DNA of 27,869 nt from assembly GCA_902490405.1 (NCBI GenBank), contig CABUDS010000030.1, positions 1 through 27,869 of the forward strand. The letters run 5' to 3'. The position numbers and the translations under genes were made by a program. Under the pieces are notes generated by a model. It did not search any database and was not told the origin of the DNA. It worked only from the letters and a program-made list of their open reading frames with translations. Below, piece by piece: positions 14,516-22,647 of the stretch. How positions within the stretch are numbered: position 1 is the stretch's first letter; each line of letters begins with the position of its first letter. The DNA is from an uncultured Collinsella sp. GTDB taxonomy: Bacteria; Actinomycetota; Coriobacteriia; Coriobacteriales; Coriobacteriaceae.

Positions 14516-15220
14516 ATGCCTTATTACTATGGATACGGCTTTGGCATTGACCCGCTGTACCTGCTGGTTGTTCTTGTCTGCACGGTGCTTGGCCTTGCCG
14601 CGCAGAGCTATATCAACTCGACGTACAAGACGTGGTCCAAGGTGCGCTCGGACGGCGATACGGGTGCCACGGTCGCTCGCCGCATGCTCAATGCCAACGG
14701 TTGTAGCGCCGTGGGCATCAAGGGCATTGCCGGCGAGCTCACCGATCATTACAACCCGCAGGACAACAACCTGTATCTGTCGGATGCCAACCGTTCGGGC
14801 GGGTCGGTCGCAAGCGTTGCCGTCGCCTGTCACGAGGCGGGCCATGCCGCCCAGCGCCAAAGCGGCTATGCCATGATGAAGGTACGCACCGCTTTGGTCC
14901 CCGTCGTCAACTTTACCCAGAACACCTGGACGATCGTGCTGCTCATGGGCTTGTTCATGAACATCGCGGGACTCACGACCCTCGCGCTGGTCTTCTTCTC
15001 GTTTAGCGTGTTGTTCCAGCTGGTTACGCTGCCGGTCGAGATCGATGCCAGTCGCCGCGCCGTGGCGTATATCGAGCAGTCGGGCATGAGTTCTAAGCAG
15101 GTCAACGGCGCCAAGAAGGTGCTGACGGCAGCCGCGCTTACCTATGTGGCCGCAGCGCTCACTTCGATCATTCAACTGCTCTACCTTATGGCTCGCTACA
15201 ACAGAAATTCCAACCGATAA
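14516..15220 (+). CDS. YugP-type zinc metallopeptidase
   Basis: A 234-residue membrane protein of the YugP family. A Tyr/Gly-rich start is followed by a first helix (about 13-28), a domain with L-Y-L-S-D-A-N, the zinc-binding motif H-E-A-G-H at about 107-111 in V-A-C-H-E-A-G-H-A-A-Q, two further hydrophobic helices (about 130-170), E-I-D-A-S-R-R-A (candidate third ligand Glu) and a last helix. The substrate is not known for the family. CGGAGG lies upstream of the ATG and a TAGAAT box at 14475-14480 could be its own promoter. A strong terminator follows the stop. Confidence 0.88.
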   Translation: MPYYYGYGFGIDPLYLLVVLVCTVLGLAAQSYINSTYKTWSKVRSDGDTGATVARRMLNANGCSAVGIKGIAGELTDHYNPQDNNLYLSDANRSGGSVASVAVACHEAGHAAQRQSGYAMMKVRTALVPVVNFTQNTWTIVLLMGLFMNIAGLTTLALVFFSFSVLFQLVTLPVEIDASRRAVAYIEQSGMSSKQVNGAKKVLTAAALTYVAAALTSIIQLLYLMARYNRNSNR

Positions 15221-15236
15221 CAAATTGGGTCGCTGG

Positions 15237-15266
15237 GCGCCGCGGGGATTCGTGTCCCCGCGGCGC
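15237..15266 (+). terminator. GC-rich hairpin after the YugP gene
   Basis: GCGCCGCGGGGA (15237-15248) and TCCCCGCGGCGC (15255-15266) are perfect inverted copies with a TTCGTG loop. No true T tract follows (TGTACTATG), so termination may be incomplete and the xseA message may start here or read through. Confidence 0.6.
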
Positions 15267-15335
15267 TGTACTATGTGTTGGACTTGAATTTGCACGGGGT
15301 CGGAGCCTCTGTGCGCGATAACGAAAGGAGGCTGC

Positions 15336-16787
15336 GTGGCAGGCTGGAACCTAACCGGCAATGCCGTTTCCGCCGAGTTCGACGGTTCGGACGAGCAGGA
15401 GCGCAAAGAGCTCAGCGTGAGCCAAGCGGTGGAGATCGCCGCCGGCGCGCTCGATGCCATTCCGCAGCTGAGCGTCCTGGGCGAGGTCACGGGCTTCCGT
15501 GGCCCCAATGCCCGAAGCGGCCACTGCTACTTCCAGATTAAGGACGACTCGGCGGCCGTTGACTGCATCATCTGGAAGGGCGCCTACCTTAAGCGCACCT
15601 TCGATCTGCGCGACGGCATGCAGGTAAGCTTTAAGGGCAGCTTCAATCTCTACAAGCCTACGGGTCGCATGAGCTTCGTCGCCCGCTCGTTTTCGCTGGC
15701 GGGGGAGGGCCTGCTGCGTCAACAGGTGGCGCAGTTGGCCGAAAAGCTACGCCGCGAGGGGCTGATGGACGAGTCCCGTAAACGCCGCATCCCGGTGTTT
15801 TGCTCACGCGTGGCGGTCGTCACCTCGCTTTCTGGCGCGGTAATCGACGACGTTAAGCGTACGCTGCGCCGTCGCAACCCGCTCGTCGAGCTTGTCTGCG
15901 TGGGCGCAAAAGTCCAGGGCGAGGGTGCGCCGGAAGAGCTTATTGAAGGCTTGCGCCGCGCCGCTGCCATTACGCCGGCGCCCGATTGCATTTTGCTCGT
16001 GCGTGGCGGCGGTTCCTTCGAGGACCTCATGACCTTTAACGACGAGGAGCTTGCCCGTGCGGTGGCAGCCTGTCCCGTGCCTGTGGTAACGGGTATTGGG
16101 CATGAGCCCGATACCTCGATTTGCGACATGGTGAGCGACCGTCGCGCCTCTACGCCCACGGCGGCGGCAGAATCGGTGGCACCGGCTATGACGGAGTTAG
16201 CCGACGTGCTCGAGGCGCGCCATCAGCGTCTGGGCGCCGCGATGGCTTCGATAATCGGGTCGGATCAGGTCGATCTGGAAATGCTCGACCAGCGCGGTCG
16301 TCGTGCCTGGGATACCTATACGGCTCGTCTGGGCGACGCGCTCGATGCGGCCGCATGCCGCCCGTGCCTCAACGATCCGACGTTTATGGTCGAGCGTCGC
16401 GAGTCTGAGCTTGCCCTGACGGCCGATCGTCTGTCCGGCGCCATCGCACGCTCGGTCGGGACATTCCGCTCCAACTTTGAGCGCCTGCCCGAGCGTCTGG
16501 TTGCAAGCACCTCGGGGCTCGATGGCAAGCGCCATGCGCTCACACTTGCGAGTTCCCGTCTGGAGCATCAGGGGCGCACGATGCTCAGCAAACCCGCGTC
16601 CGACCTGGGCCGTGCAGCGGCTTCGCTCGATGCCCTGTCGCCGCTCAAGGTGCTTGCCCGCGGTTACTCCATCGCGTACAGCGATGACGGTGTGGCTACG
16701 AGCGCCAAGACTTTTAAGCCCGGCGACGCCATTCGCGTGCGCATGGCAGACGGCAACGTGGCGGCAACGGTCGATACGGTCGAGTAG
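15336..16787 (+). CDS. xseA: Exodeoxyribonuclease VII large subunit
   Basis: A 483-residue protein. Start is a GTG at 15336 with AAAGGAGG five bases upstream. An N-terminal OB-fold (about 25-125, with L-G-E-V-T-G-F-R and C-Y-F-Q-I-K-D) binds single-stranded DNA. The catalytic part has V-A-V-V-T-S-L-S-G-A-V-I-D-D, L-V-R-G-G-G-S-F-E-D-L-M-T-F-N and G-I-G-H-E-P-D-T-S-I-C-D with D-R-R-A-S-T-P-T-A-A-A-E, all hallmarks of XseA. The C-terminal half is helical and carries the small-subunit binding segments. With XseB it degrades single-stranded DNA from both ends. The xseB gene follows 42 bases downstream, as in most bacteria. Confidence 0.95.
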   Translation: MAGWNLTGNAVSAEFDGSDEQERKELSVSQAVEIAAGALDAIPQLSVLGEVTGFRGPNARSGHCYFQIKDDSAAVDCIIWKGAYLKRTFDLRDGMQVSFKGSFNLYKPTGRMSFVARSFSLAGEGLLRQQVAQLAEKLRREGLMDESRKRRIPVFCSRVAVVTSLSGAVIDDVKRTLRRRNPLVELVCVGAKVQGEGAPEELIEGLRRAAAITPAPDCILLVRGGGSFEDLMTFNDEELARAVAACPVPVVTGIGHEPDTSICDMVSDRRASTPTAAAESVAPAMTELADVLEARHQRLGAAMASIIGSDQVDLEMLDQRGRRAWDTYTARLGDALDAAACRPCLNDPTFMVERRESELALTADRLSGAIARSVGTFRSNFERLPERLVASTSGLDGKRHALTLASSRLEHQGRTMLSKPASDLGRAAASLDALSPLKVLARGYSIAYSDDGVATSAKTFKPGDAIRVRMADGNVAATVDTVE

Positions 16788-16829
16788 TCCGCGTTTTATT
16801 GTGAGAGACCTTTAGGAAAGGAAATAGAT

Positions 16830-17096
16830 ATGGCAGAGAAGACCTCGGTCGAGCAGCTTACGTACAAGCAGGCCTCGCAAGAGCTGGAGCTCATCATCCG
16901 CAGCCTGGAGTCGGGCGATATGGAGCTCGAGGAGTCGCTCGAGAGCTATACCCGCGGCGTCGAGCTTCTTAAGAGCCTGCGCACCCGCCTGTCCGATGCC
17001 GAGCAGAAGGTCTCGGTGCTCCTTAAGGACGTCGACGGCAACGACGTGCTCGCCGACGGCGAAGCCGCCAACACGGACGACAACCTCTCGTTCTAA
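16830..17096 (+). CDS. xseB: Exodeoxyribonuclease VII small subunit
   Basis: An 88-residue helical protein. L-T-Y-K-Q-A-S-Q-E-L-E-L-I-I-R-S-L-E-S-G-D-M-E-L is the usual XseB core (the family motif is a helix pair ending L-E-x-G-x-L-x-L-E-E-S-L), then Y-x-R-G-V-E-L. The tail after about residue 70 is acidic. Several copies bind one XseA. AGGAAAGGAAA precedes the ATG. It lies directly after xseA; the message probably ends at the long palindrome that follows. Confidence 0.95.
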   Translation: MAEKTSVEQLTYKQASQELELIIRSLESGDMELEESLESYTRGVELLKSLRTRLSDAEQKVSVLLKDVDGNDVLADGEAANTDDNLSF

Positions 17097-17117
17097 CTAC
17101 CTCGCAGCCTACTTTGG

Positions 17118-17226
17118 GGTAGTCTTTTTGGGACGGGACTTTTTTGACTACCCTTGCGCGACGGCTTGCCGAGTGTTTGCGCTTGCGAAAAAGTAGTCAA
17201 AAAAGCCCCGTCCCAAAAAGACTACC
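17118..17226. repeat. 34-base inverted arms with REP-like core
   Basis: Bases 17118-17151 and 17193-17226 are inverted copies matching at 33 of 34 positions, around a 41-base loop. The arms read GGTAGTCTTTTTGGGACGGG and onward, with GTAG at the feet and the GGGAC core also seen at 6281 and 8898. The T-rich arm sequence gives T tracts on both strands, so the structure could end transcription of xseB. It lies between xseB and the HIT gene. Confidence 0.9.
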
Positions 17227-17251
17227 TTGGTCTGTGAGAAAGGAACCAACC

Positions 17252-17587
17252 ATGTGTGATTGCATCTTCTGCAAAATTGCTAACCACGAGATCCCCTCGA
17301 CCGTCGTTTACGAGGACGACCAAGTCATCGCCTTCGACGACCTCAATCCCCAGGCGCCGGTCCACACGCTCGTGATCCCCAAGAAGCACTACAGCGACAT
17401 CGCCGACAACGTGCCTGCCGAGACCATGGGCGCCATGGCCCACGCCATCCAGGAGGTCGCCAAGGCCAAGGGCCTGGAGGACGGTTTCCGCGTCATCTCC
17501 AACAAGGGCGTTAACGCCGGTCAGACCGTCATGCACTTCCACATGCACGTCCTCGGCGGCAAGAACCTGGGCGAGAACCTCATCTGA
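17252..17587 (+). CDS. HIT family nucleotide-binding protein
   Basis: An 111-residue protein starting at the ATG at 17252, with GAAAGGAA upstream. It has C-I-F-C-K-I (zinc Cys at 4 and 7), L-V-I-P-K-K-H (residues 40-46) and the HIT motif H-F-H-M-H at 95-99 followed by V-L-G-G. HIT proteins of this Hint-like branch hydrolyse adenosine 5'-phosphoramidates or other AMP adducts, with the middle His as nucleophile. Frame is open upstream into the palindrome but has no start signal there. A LysR regulator gene follows 41 bases later but differs in base composition. Confidence 0.93.
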   Translation: MCDCIFCKIANHEIPSTVVYEDDQVIAFDDLNPQAPVHTLVIPKKHYSDIADNVPAETMGAMAHAIQEVAKAKGLEDGFRVISNKGVNAGQTVMHFHMHVLGGKNLGENLI

Positions 17588-17628
17588 GGACGCACGGCCC
17601 GTCGCCTTGGCTGCCTTTGGAGTAACCT

Positions 17629-18519
17629 ATGCAGTTTTCTCAACTCGAATACCTTCAAGCGGTAGCGAACCATGGCGGCGTGCGCAAAGCGGCTCGCGCC
17701 GTTCACGTGAGCCCACAGGCTGTCTCGTCGGCAATTAAGAAACTGGAGTCTGAGTATCAGATCGTTTTGCTCAATCGATCGGCGGGGGAGGCTGTTTTGT
17801 CTCCGGCGGGCAGAGAATTTGCGCGTCGTGCACGCGTGATCCTGGCACAAGTCGACGATCTCAAAAAGTACACCCAATCGGGGAACGGTGGCGTTTCGCC
17901 CGACGGCCACTTTCGTCTTTACGTCCCCTGTCTTCACGGGCGGGGGCGTCTTTTTTCCGAAAACTGGTACGACTCGTTTGAAAGCTCGCACCCTCAGATT
18001 CACCTTGATGTGTGGCATCAGCCAACGGCTACATGCTTTGAATCACTTGTGCTTGGCATTTCGGATGCGGCCATCTCATTTGAGGAACCAAGGGACAGTG
18101 TCCTTTCTTCGAAATACTTGGGTGAAAAGGAGCTCAAGGTTCTTTCGTGCCCAGCGGGTCATCAATCTGTGGGTGCTATGACCGTTCGTGAGTTACTGGG
18201 CGGCAGGTTAGCTGTTCCCATTAATTTGTCGCCCTGTCTCAATGCGATCAATCAATGCCCCGAAGCTCAGCTGGTTAATTTCCGCTTCCGCGACGTCGAA
18301 TACGGAAACAGAGCGCAGGCTGAGTTTCTTCAAGCCGGGGGATTGATATTGGGTTTTTCTGGCTCTTCTCTCGCATCAGATGGGTCGGAAGTGAGCGAGT
18401 ACTCTATTGAAGGTTCGCATGACGTAGCCTTGCCCATCTACTTTTGCTATCGACAAAATGCCTGGACCGATCGACACCAGACGGTATTTCTTCACCTATT
18501 GCGTCATCTTGCTTCGTGA
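17629..18519 (+). CDS. LysR-family transcriptional regulator
   Basis: A 296-residue protein. Residues 1-60 form the LysR winged helix-turn-helix: F-S-Q-L-E-Y-L-Q-A-V-A-N-H-G-G, then A-A-R-A-V-H-V-S-P-Q-A-V-S-S-A-I-K-K-L-E and L-L-N-R-S. Residues from about 88 on form the effector-binding part. The effector is not known. TTGGAG lies upstream of the ATG. An MFS transporter follows on the same strand after 119 bases that contain a palindrome suited to LysR binding. Both genes are richer in A+T than their neighbours, which hints at acquisition from elsewhere. Confidence 0.88.
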   Translation: MQFSQLEYLQAVANHGGVRKAARAVHVSPQAVSSAIKKLESEYQIVLLNRSAGEAVLSPAGREFARRARVILAQVDDLKKYTQSGNGGVSPDGHFRLYVPCLHGRGRLFSENWYDSFESSHPQIHLDVWHQPTATCFESLVLGISDAAISFEEPRDSVLSSKYLGEKELKVLSCPAGHQSVGAMTVRELLGGRLAVPINLSPCLNAINQCPEAQLVNFRFRDVEYGNRAQAEFLQAGGLILGFSGSSLASDGSEVSEYSIEGSHDVALPIYFCYRQNAWTDRHQTVFLHLLRHLAS

Positions 18520-18533
18520 GGCCATTTGGCCTC
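18518..18533 (+). terminator. Short hairpin at the end of the LysR gene
   Basis: GAGGCCA (18518-18524) and TGGCCTC (18527-18533) overlap the TGA stop. The two-base loop and lack of a T tract make it at best a weak terminator. Confidence 0.35.
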
Positions 18534-18537
18534 GTGT

Positions 18538-18556
18538 CGTCAAGTGAATGTTGACG
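18538..18556. promoter_or_regulatory. Candidate LysR operator ahead of the MFS gene
   Basis: CGTCAA (18538-18543) and TTGACG (18551-18556) form a perfect inverted pair with a seven-base spacer, about 85 bases before the MFS start. The size is close to that of LysR boxes, although it is not an exact T-N11-A site. Confidence 0.4.
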
Positions 18557-18638
18557 CCTTGTAACACATGACTGACGGCTTTGCCCTCATGCTTTTCCAA
18601 GATTCCGATTTAGATTGTTGACTCTTGGAGGGCGGAGC

Positions 18639-19799
18639 ATGAAAAACCGTACGGTTTTGTTTTATATGACGTTCGTTTTTCTGTCGAACTTCAGCACCAT
18701 CTTGTATTTTCTAACTGTCTACCTTGAGTTCGTCGGGCTTTCGATGGTAGCGATTTCTAGCATGATGATTGCATATCAAGTGAGCAAGTTCATCCTCGAA
18801 GTTCCCACTGGCTATATTGCTGATAGGTTTGGACGAAAGACTAGCGGTCTCGTTGGCGTTGTGGGAATGCTTGGATACTACGCCGCCCTGCTTCTCGTCC
18901 GTTCTCCTCTGCTTTTAATCGGCGCGTTTGCTCTCAAAGGTTTTGCCGTTGCATGTGTGAGCGGATCCATAGAAGCGATTTACATTGACAGCGTCTCTCA
19001 GGACCAGCTCGTAAGACTTAATGTCGTTGAGCGATTTGTTTTCTATGCCTCTTATGCCATCTCCGCTTGTGTGGGCGGTTTCATTTCGTCCGTCGGTGCA
19101 TACCTCATTGGTCTTTCGGCAGATATCATCGCAATGGTGTTGACGTTGGTTGTCGTTATCTGCATTCCTGAGATGCGAAGAGGGGGCACTGCGGCGACAC
19201 CTGAGCGTGGAATGACCCCGAAGATGATCGGTGCTGCTATTACGGGTAATGGCATTCTTCGGTCAGCGTTCATCATGGATTGTTCTCAGGCATTTGCCTT
19301 CGTCGCCCTGGAAGATTTTTTCTCACTGTTGCTTGCAGGCCGCGGAATGAATGCCGTCGCTTCGGGCGTGACCATTGCGGTCCAGCTCCTTGCCTCCGCC
19401 TCCATAGGGTTTATTGTGCCCAGCGCGATTGCTCGTGTCGACAAGGGCCGTTTTGCGCGTATTTGCGGCATCATTCGCTTAGTATTGACAGCTTTGTTTT
19501 TGATTCCCCTTACTCCGGTTAATTTACTGCCCGTGTTCTATGTACTTCAGACGGTTGCGTACTCGTTGTTTGCCCCAATCAAATACTCAGTTTTCCAAAA
19601 TGCTGCCGATTCTTCGATGCGCTGTTCACTGATTTCGGTTCAAAGCCAGATGGTGGCGGTGGGTGCCGTTCTTTTCTATCTGCTCAACGCTGTGTTGAGT
19701 AGCGTTGCGGGCATTCGAGTCGTATTGCTTGTTGCGCTCGGGATTTCTTCCCTGGTGTATATCCCCGCGCTATTTCGACTTACAAGTCAAAGGCCGTGA
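18639..19799 (+). CDS. MFS transporter
   Basis: A 386-residue membrane protein with about 12 hydrophobic helices. MFS motif A is seen between helices 2 and 3: P-T-G-Y-I-A-D-R-F-G-R-K-T-S-G (about 60-74). The ATG at 18639 with TTGGAGG and GGAG upstream is preferred to a TTG at 18615. The substrate is unknown; a drug or metabolite efflux role is common for this size. It follows a LysR gene that probably controls it. Base composition is more A+T-rich than that of the housekeeping genes on either side. Confidence 0.88.
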   Translation: MKNRTVLFYMTFVFLSNFSTILYFLTVYLEFVGLSMVAISSMMIAYQVSKFILEVPTGYIADRFGRKTSGLVGVVGMLGYYAALLLVRSPLLLIGAFALKGFAVACVSGSIEAIYIDSVSQDQLVRLNVVERFVFYASYAISACVGGFISSVGAYLIGLSADIIAMVLTLVVVICIPEMRRGGTAATPERGMTPKMIGAAITGNGILRSAFIMDCSQAFAFVALEDFFSLLLAGRGMNAVASGVTIAVQLLASASIGFIVPSAIARVDKGRFARICGIIRLVLTALFLIPLTPVNLLPVFYVLQTVAYSLFAPIKYSVFQNAADSSMRCSLISVQSQMVAVGAVLFYLLNAVLSSVAGIRVVLLVALGISSLVYIPALFRLTSQRP

Positions 19800-19832
19800 G
19801 TATTTGGGCATCGATAACTTATATATCAACGC

Positions 19833-19866
19833 AATAAACCCGAGCGCGAGGGCGTTTGGGTTTATT
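19833..19866 (+). terminator. Terminator of the MFS gene
   Basis: A 15-base arm (19833-19847, AATAAACCCGAGCGC) pairs with 19852-19866 (GCGTTTGGGTTTATT), with two wobbles and a GAGG loop. It lies between the MFS gene and the first acetate kinase gene. Confidence 0.7.
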
Positions 19867-19919
19867 ATTGAAGCGTATGTAACCTGGCGGCGCCACACCG
19901 CCTGTTAGTAGGGAGACAC

Positions 19920-21098
19920 ATGAACGTTCTGGTCGTCAACGCAGGATCTTCGACCCTTAAGTATCAGGTCATCGATACCAAGTCCCACAAGGTGTCCGCG
20001 AAGGGCTCCTGCGAGCGCGTCTGCTTTACCGGCGGCACTTTCACCCACGCTGCCAACGGCTCCAAGAAGGTGACCGAGAACATCGAGTTCCCCGACCACA
20101 AGGTCGCCATCGAGGTCGTCCTGAAGGACCTCGAGGCTAACGGCGTCAAGATCGAGGGCATTGGCCACCGTATCGTTCAGGGCGGTTGGTACTTTGGCGA
20201 TTCCTCCCTCGTCGACGAGGACGTCCTTGCCAAGATCCGCGAGGTCGCTCCGCTCGCCCCGCTGCACAACAACCCCGAGGCCAACGTTATCGAGTACTGC
20301 CTGGAGCAGTATCCCGACCTGCCCAACGTCACGGTCTACGATACTGCTTTCCACTTCAATATGCCCGAGGTCGCCAAGACCTACGCCCTGCCCAAGGACG
20401 TCTGCGACAAGCTGCACATCCGTAAGTACGGCGCCCACGGCACCAGCTACCGCTACATCTCCAAGAAGGTTGCCGAGATGACCAACGGCGAGGCTCGCAA
20501 GGTCGTCGTGTGCCACATCGGTTCCGGCGCTTCCCTGTGCGCCATCGAGGACGGCAAGTGCATGGACACCACCATGGGCCTGACGCCGCTCGACGGTGTC
20601 ATGATGGGCACCCGCTGCGGCTCCATTGACCCTGCTACCGTGTGCTACCTGCAGCGCGAGGGTGGCTACACCTTCGACGAGGTCGACGAGATGATGAACA
20701 AGAAGTCCGGCCTTTTGGCTGTGACCGGCGGCAAGACCAACGACTGCCGCAATGTCGAGGAGCTCGCCGCTGCCGGCGACCCCGAGGCCCAGCTCGCCTT
20801 CGATATGTTCGTCTACAAGATTGCCGCCAAGGCGGCCGAGATGGCTACTTCTATGTGCGGTATGGACACCCTGGTCTTTACCGCCGGCATCGGCGAGCAT
20901 GCTCCGGCCGTCCGCGCTGGCGTGGCCGACCGTCTGGCCTTTATGGGCGTCAAGATGGACCATGCCCGCAACGCTCTGCGCGGCGACGGCGCTTGGTGCC
21001 TGTCCGCAAAGGATTCCAAGGTCAAGATTTTCGTCATCCCCACGGACGAGGAGTTCATGATCGCTTCCGACGTCGAGCGCATCGTCAACGGCAAGTAA
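19920..21098 (+). CDS. Acetate kinase family protein, first paralogue, divergent active site
   Basis: A 392-residue protein with the acetate kinase fold: N-A-G-S-S-T-L-K-Y (7-15), G-H-R (82-84), P-L-A-P-L-H (111-116), D-T-A-F-H (141-145), G-A-H-G-T-S (171-176) and T-A-G-I-G-E (321-326), with E378 near the end. The enzyme would make ATP and acetate from acetyl phosphate. Three usual active-site residues differ: Tyr177 where the family has His (G-T-S-H), Ser202 where it has Asn (H-L-G-N-G-A-S), and His327 in place of Asn in G-I-G-E-N. The neighbouring paralogue keeps all three. Altered substrate or phosphate donor is therefore possible. AGGGAG precedes the start. The protein is the same length as its neighbour, and the two genes arose by tandem duplication. 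Confidence 0.9.
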   Translation: MNVLVVNAGSSTLKYQVIDTKSHKVSAKGSCERVCFTGGTFTHAANGSKKVTENIEFPDHKVAIEVVLKDLEANGVKIEGIGHRIVQGGWYFGDSSLVDEDVLAKIREVAPLAPLHNNPEANVIEYCLEQYPDLPNVTVYDTAFHFNMPEVAKTYALPKDVCDKLHIRKYGAHGTSYRYISKKVAEMTNGEARKVVVCHIGSGASLCAIEDGKCMDTTMGLTPLDGVMMGTRCGSIDPATVCYLQREGGYTFDEVDEMMNKKSGLLAVTGGKTNDCRNVEELAAAGDPEAQLAFDMFVYKIAAKAAEMATSMCGMDTLVFTAGIGEHAPAVRAGVADRLAFMGVKMDHARNALRGDGAWCLSAKDSKVKIFVIPTDEEFMIASDVERIVNGK

Positions 21099-21262
21099 TT
21101 GATGCAAGGGGAGGGGACTGGATGGCCTTGTGCCGTTCAGCCCCCTTTTACGCACTTTGGGCGAAGAGTTTAATAGATATTTATTGAATTCTGATAACTT
21201 CTTATTAAGGGTACGGCCGCCTTATAGGTTTGCCGACCGTACTGTAATCACGAAGGAGTCTC
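21099..21262. other. Gap between the tandem acetate kinase genes
   Basis: Near the start, a G-rich run (21108-21119) and CCCCCTTTT (21143-21151) form an imperfect terminator for the first gene. An A+T-rich block follows (about 21170-21208). The repeated GTACGG/CCGTAC near 21211 and 21236 is an inverted pair about 20 bases apart that may be an operator. No gene is seen. Confidence 0.4.
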
Positions 21263-22441
21263 ATGAACGTACTTGTTGTCAACGCCGGCAGCTCGAGCCT
21301 TAAATATCAGCTTTTGGATACCGATACCCGCGAGGTATTCGCCAAGGGTAACTGCGAGCGTATCGGCTCGGAGATGGGCATTTTTGGCCACTCCGAGAAC
21401 GGTGGTGCCAAGCAGACCGAGGAGATTCCTTTTCCCGATCATCGCTGCGCCATTGCGCGCGTGCTCGAGGAGCTCGAGAAGACCGACTTTACGATCGATG
21501 GCATCGGCCACCGTATCGTTCAGGGTGGCTGGCATTTCGATGACTCCGCAGTCGTCGACGACGAGGTCATGGCTAAGATTCTTGAGGTGGCTCCGCTCGC
21601 CCCGCTGCACAACTACGGCGAGGCCGCGGCGATTGAATATTGCCGCGAGAAGTATCCGGAGCTGCCCAACGTGGCTGTTTTCGACACCTCGTTCCACATG
21701 ACCATGCCCGAGGTTGCCTACACCTATGCGCTGCCCAAGGACGTGTGCGACAAGTACCACGTGCGCAAGTACGGCGCCCACGGTACGAGCCACCGCTACG
21801 AGTGGATGATGGCCAAGGAGATTCTGGGCTCGCGCTGCCACCGCCTGCTCTCGTGCCATTTGGGCAACGGCGCCTCGCTTGCCGCCATCGAGGATGGTGT
21901 GTGCCGCGACACCACGATGGGCCTCACGCCGCTCGACGGCCTGATGATGGGAACCCGCTGCGGCTCCATCGACCCGGCTACCGTGTGCTACCTGCAGCGC
22001 GAGGGCGGCTACAGCTACCAGGAAGTCGACGACATGATGAACAAGCAGTCCGGTCTGCTTGCCATCTCGGGCATCTCCAACGATGCCCGTGACATTCGTA
22101 CGCGCGCTTCCGAGGGTGACGAGCGCTGCCTGCTTGCCTTCGATATGTTCGCATACAAGGCCATGCAGCAAGCTGGTTCCATGATTGCCTCCATGGCGGG
22201 CGTGGACACCATTACCTTTACCGCCGGCATCGGCGAGAATGACTGGTCGATCCGCAAGGCCTTCTGCGACTGCTTTGAGTGGCTGGGCGTGCGTATCGAC
22301 AACAACAAGAACCGCGAGGCCGTGGGCAACGGCCCACAGGTCATCAGCGCCGCCGGCTCTTCCGTTACGGTCATGGTCATCCCCACCGACGAGGAATACA
22401 TGATTGCCCACGACGTCGAGCGTCTGACCAAGAACAACTAA
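21263..22441 (+). CDS. ackA: Acetate kinase, second paralogue
   Basis: A 392-residue protein with the full set of family residues: N7, R84, H116, D141, H173, H177 in G-T-S-H, N202 in H-L-G-N-G-A-S, R232, and G-I-G-E-N-D. It converts acetyl phosphate and ADP to acetate and ATP, the energy-yielding last step of mixed-acid fermentation. Phosphate acetyltransferase, which makes acetyl phosphate, is encoded convergently just downstream. AAGGAG lies upstream of the ATG. The 164-base gap after the first paralogue contains an A+T-rich stretch (21170-21208), so a separate promoter is likely. A strong terminator follows. Confidence 0.95.
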   Translation: MNVLVVNAGSSSLKYQLLDTDTREVFAKGNCERIGSEMGIFGHSENGGAKQTEEIPFPDHRCAIARVLEELEKTDFTIDGIGHRIVQGGWHFDDSAVVDDEVMAKILEVAPLAPLHNYGEAAAIEYCREKYPELPNVAVFDTSFHMTMPEVAYTYALPKDVCDKYHVRKYGAHGTSHRYEWMMAKEILGSRCHRLLSCHLGNGASLAAIEDGVCRDTTMGLTPLDGLMMGTRCGSIDPATVCYLQREGGYSYQEVDDMMNKQSGLLAISGISNDARDIRTRASEGDERCLLAFDMFAYKAMQQAGSMIASMAGVDTITFTAGIGENDWSIRKAFCDCFEWLGVRIDNNKNREAVGNGPQVISAAGSSVTVMVIPTDEEYMIAHDVERLTKNN

Positions 22442-22460
22442 CGCATTCGTTTGTAATTGA

Positions 22461-22498
22461 AAAAAGGCCTCCAGAGCAACAGCTCCGGAGGCCTTTTT
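22461..22498 (+). terminator. Strong terminator after ackA
   Basis: A 17-base arm (22461-22477, AAAAAGGCCTCCAGAGC) pairs with 22482-22498, with one mismatch and a short loop. Runs of A and T on both ends make it bidirectional. Confidence 0.9.
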
Positions 22499-22647
22499 AC
22501 TAGCAGGCGGTAATTCCAGTCCCAAAGTGATCATCGCCGGCAACGCCTGCGCTTTCAGCAACGGCACCCATTCGTTCAGATCCTCAGCCCCAGCTCGTAG
22601 CCAAGCCGCCGTCCACTCCAGATGCCCTGAATGCTTCGTAGCAGTAG
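22499..22647. other. Intergenic stretch without visible features
   Basis: No gene, ribosome binding site or clear hairpin was found between the ackA terminator and the nested palindrome. Confidence 0.4.
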
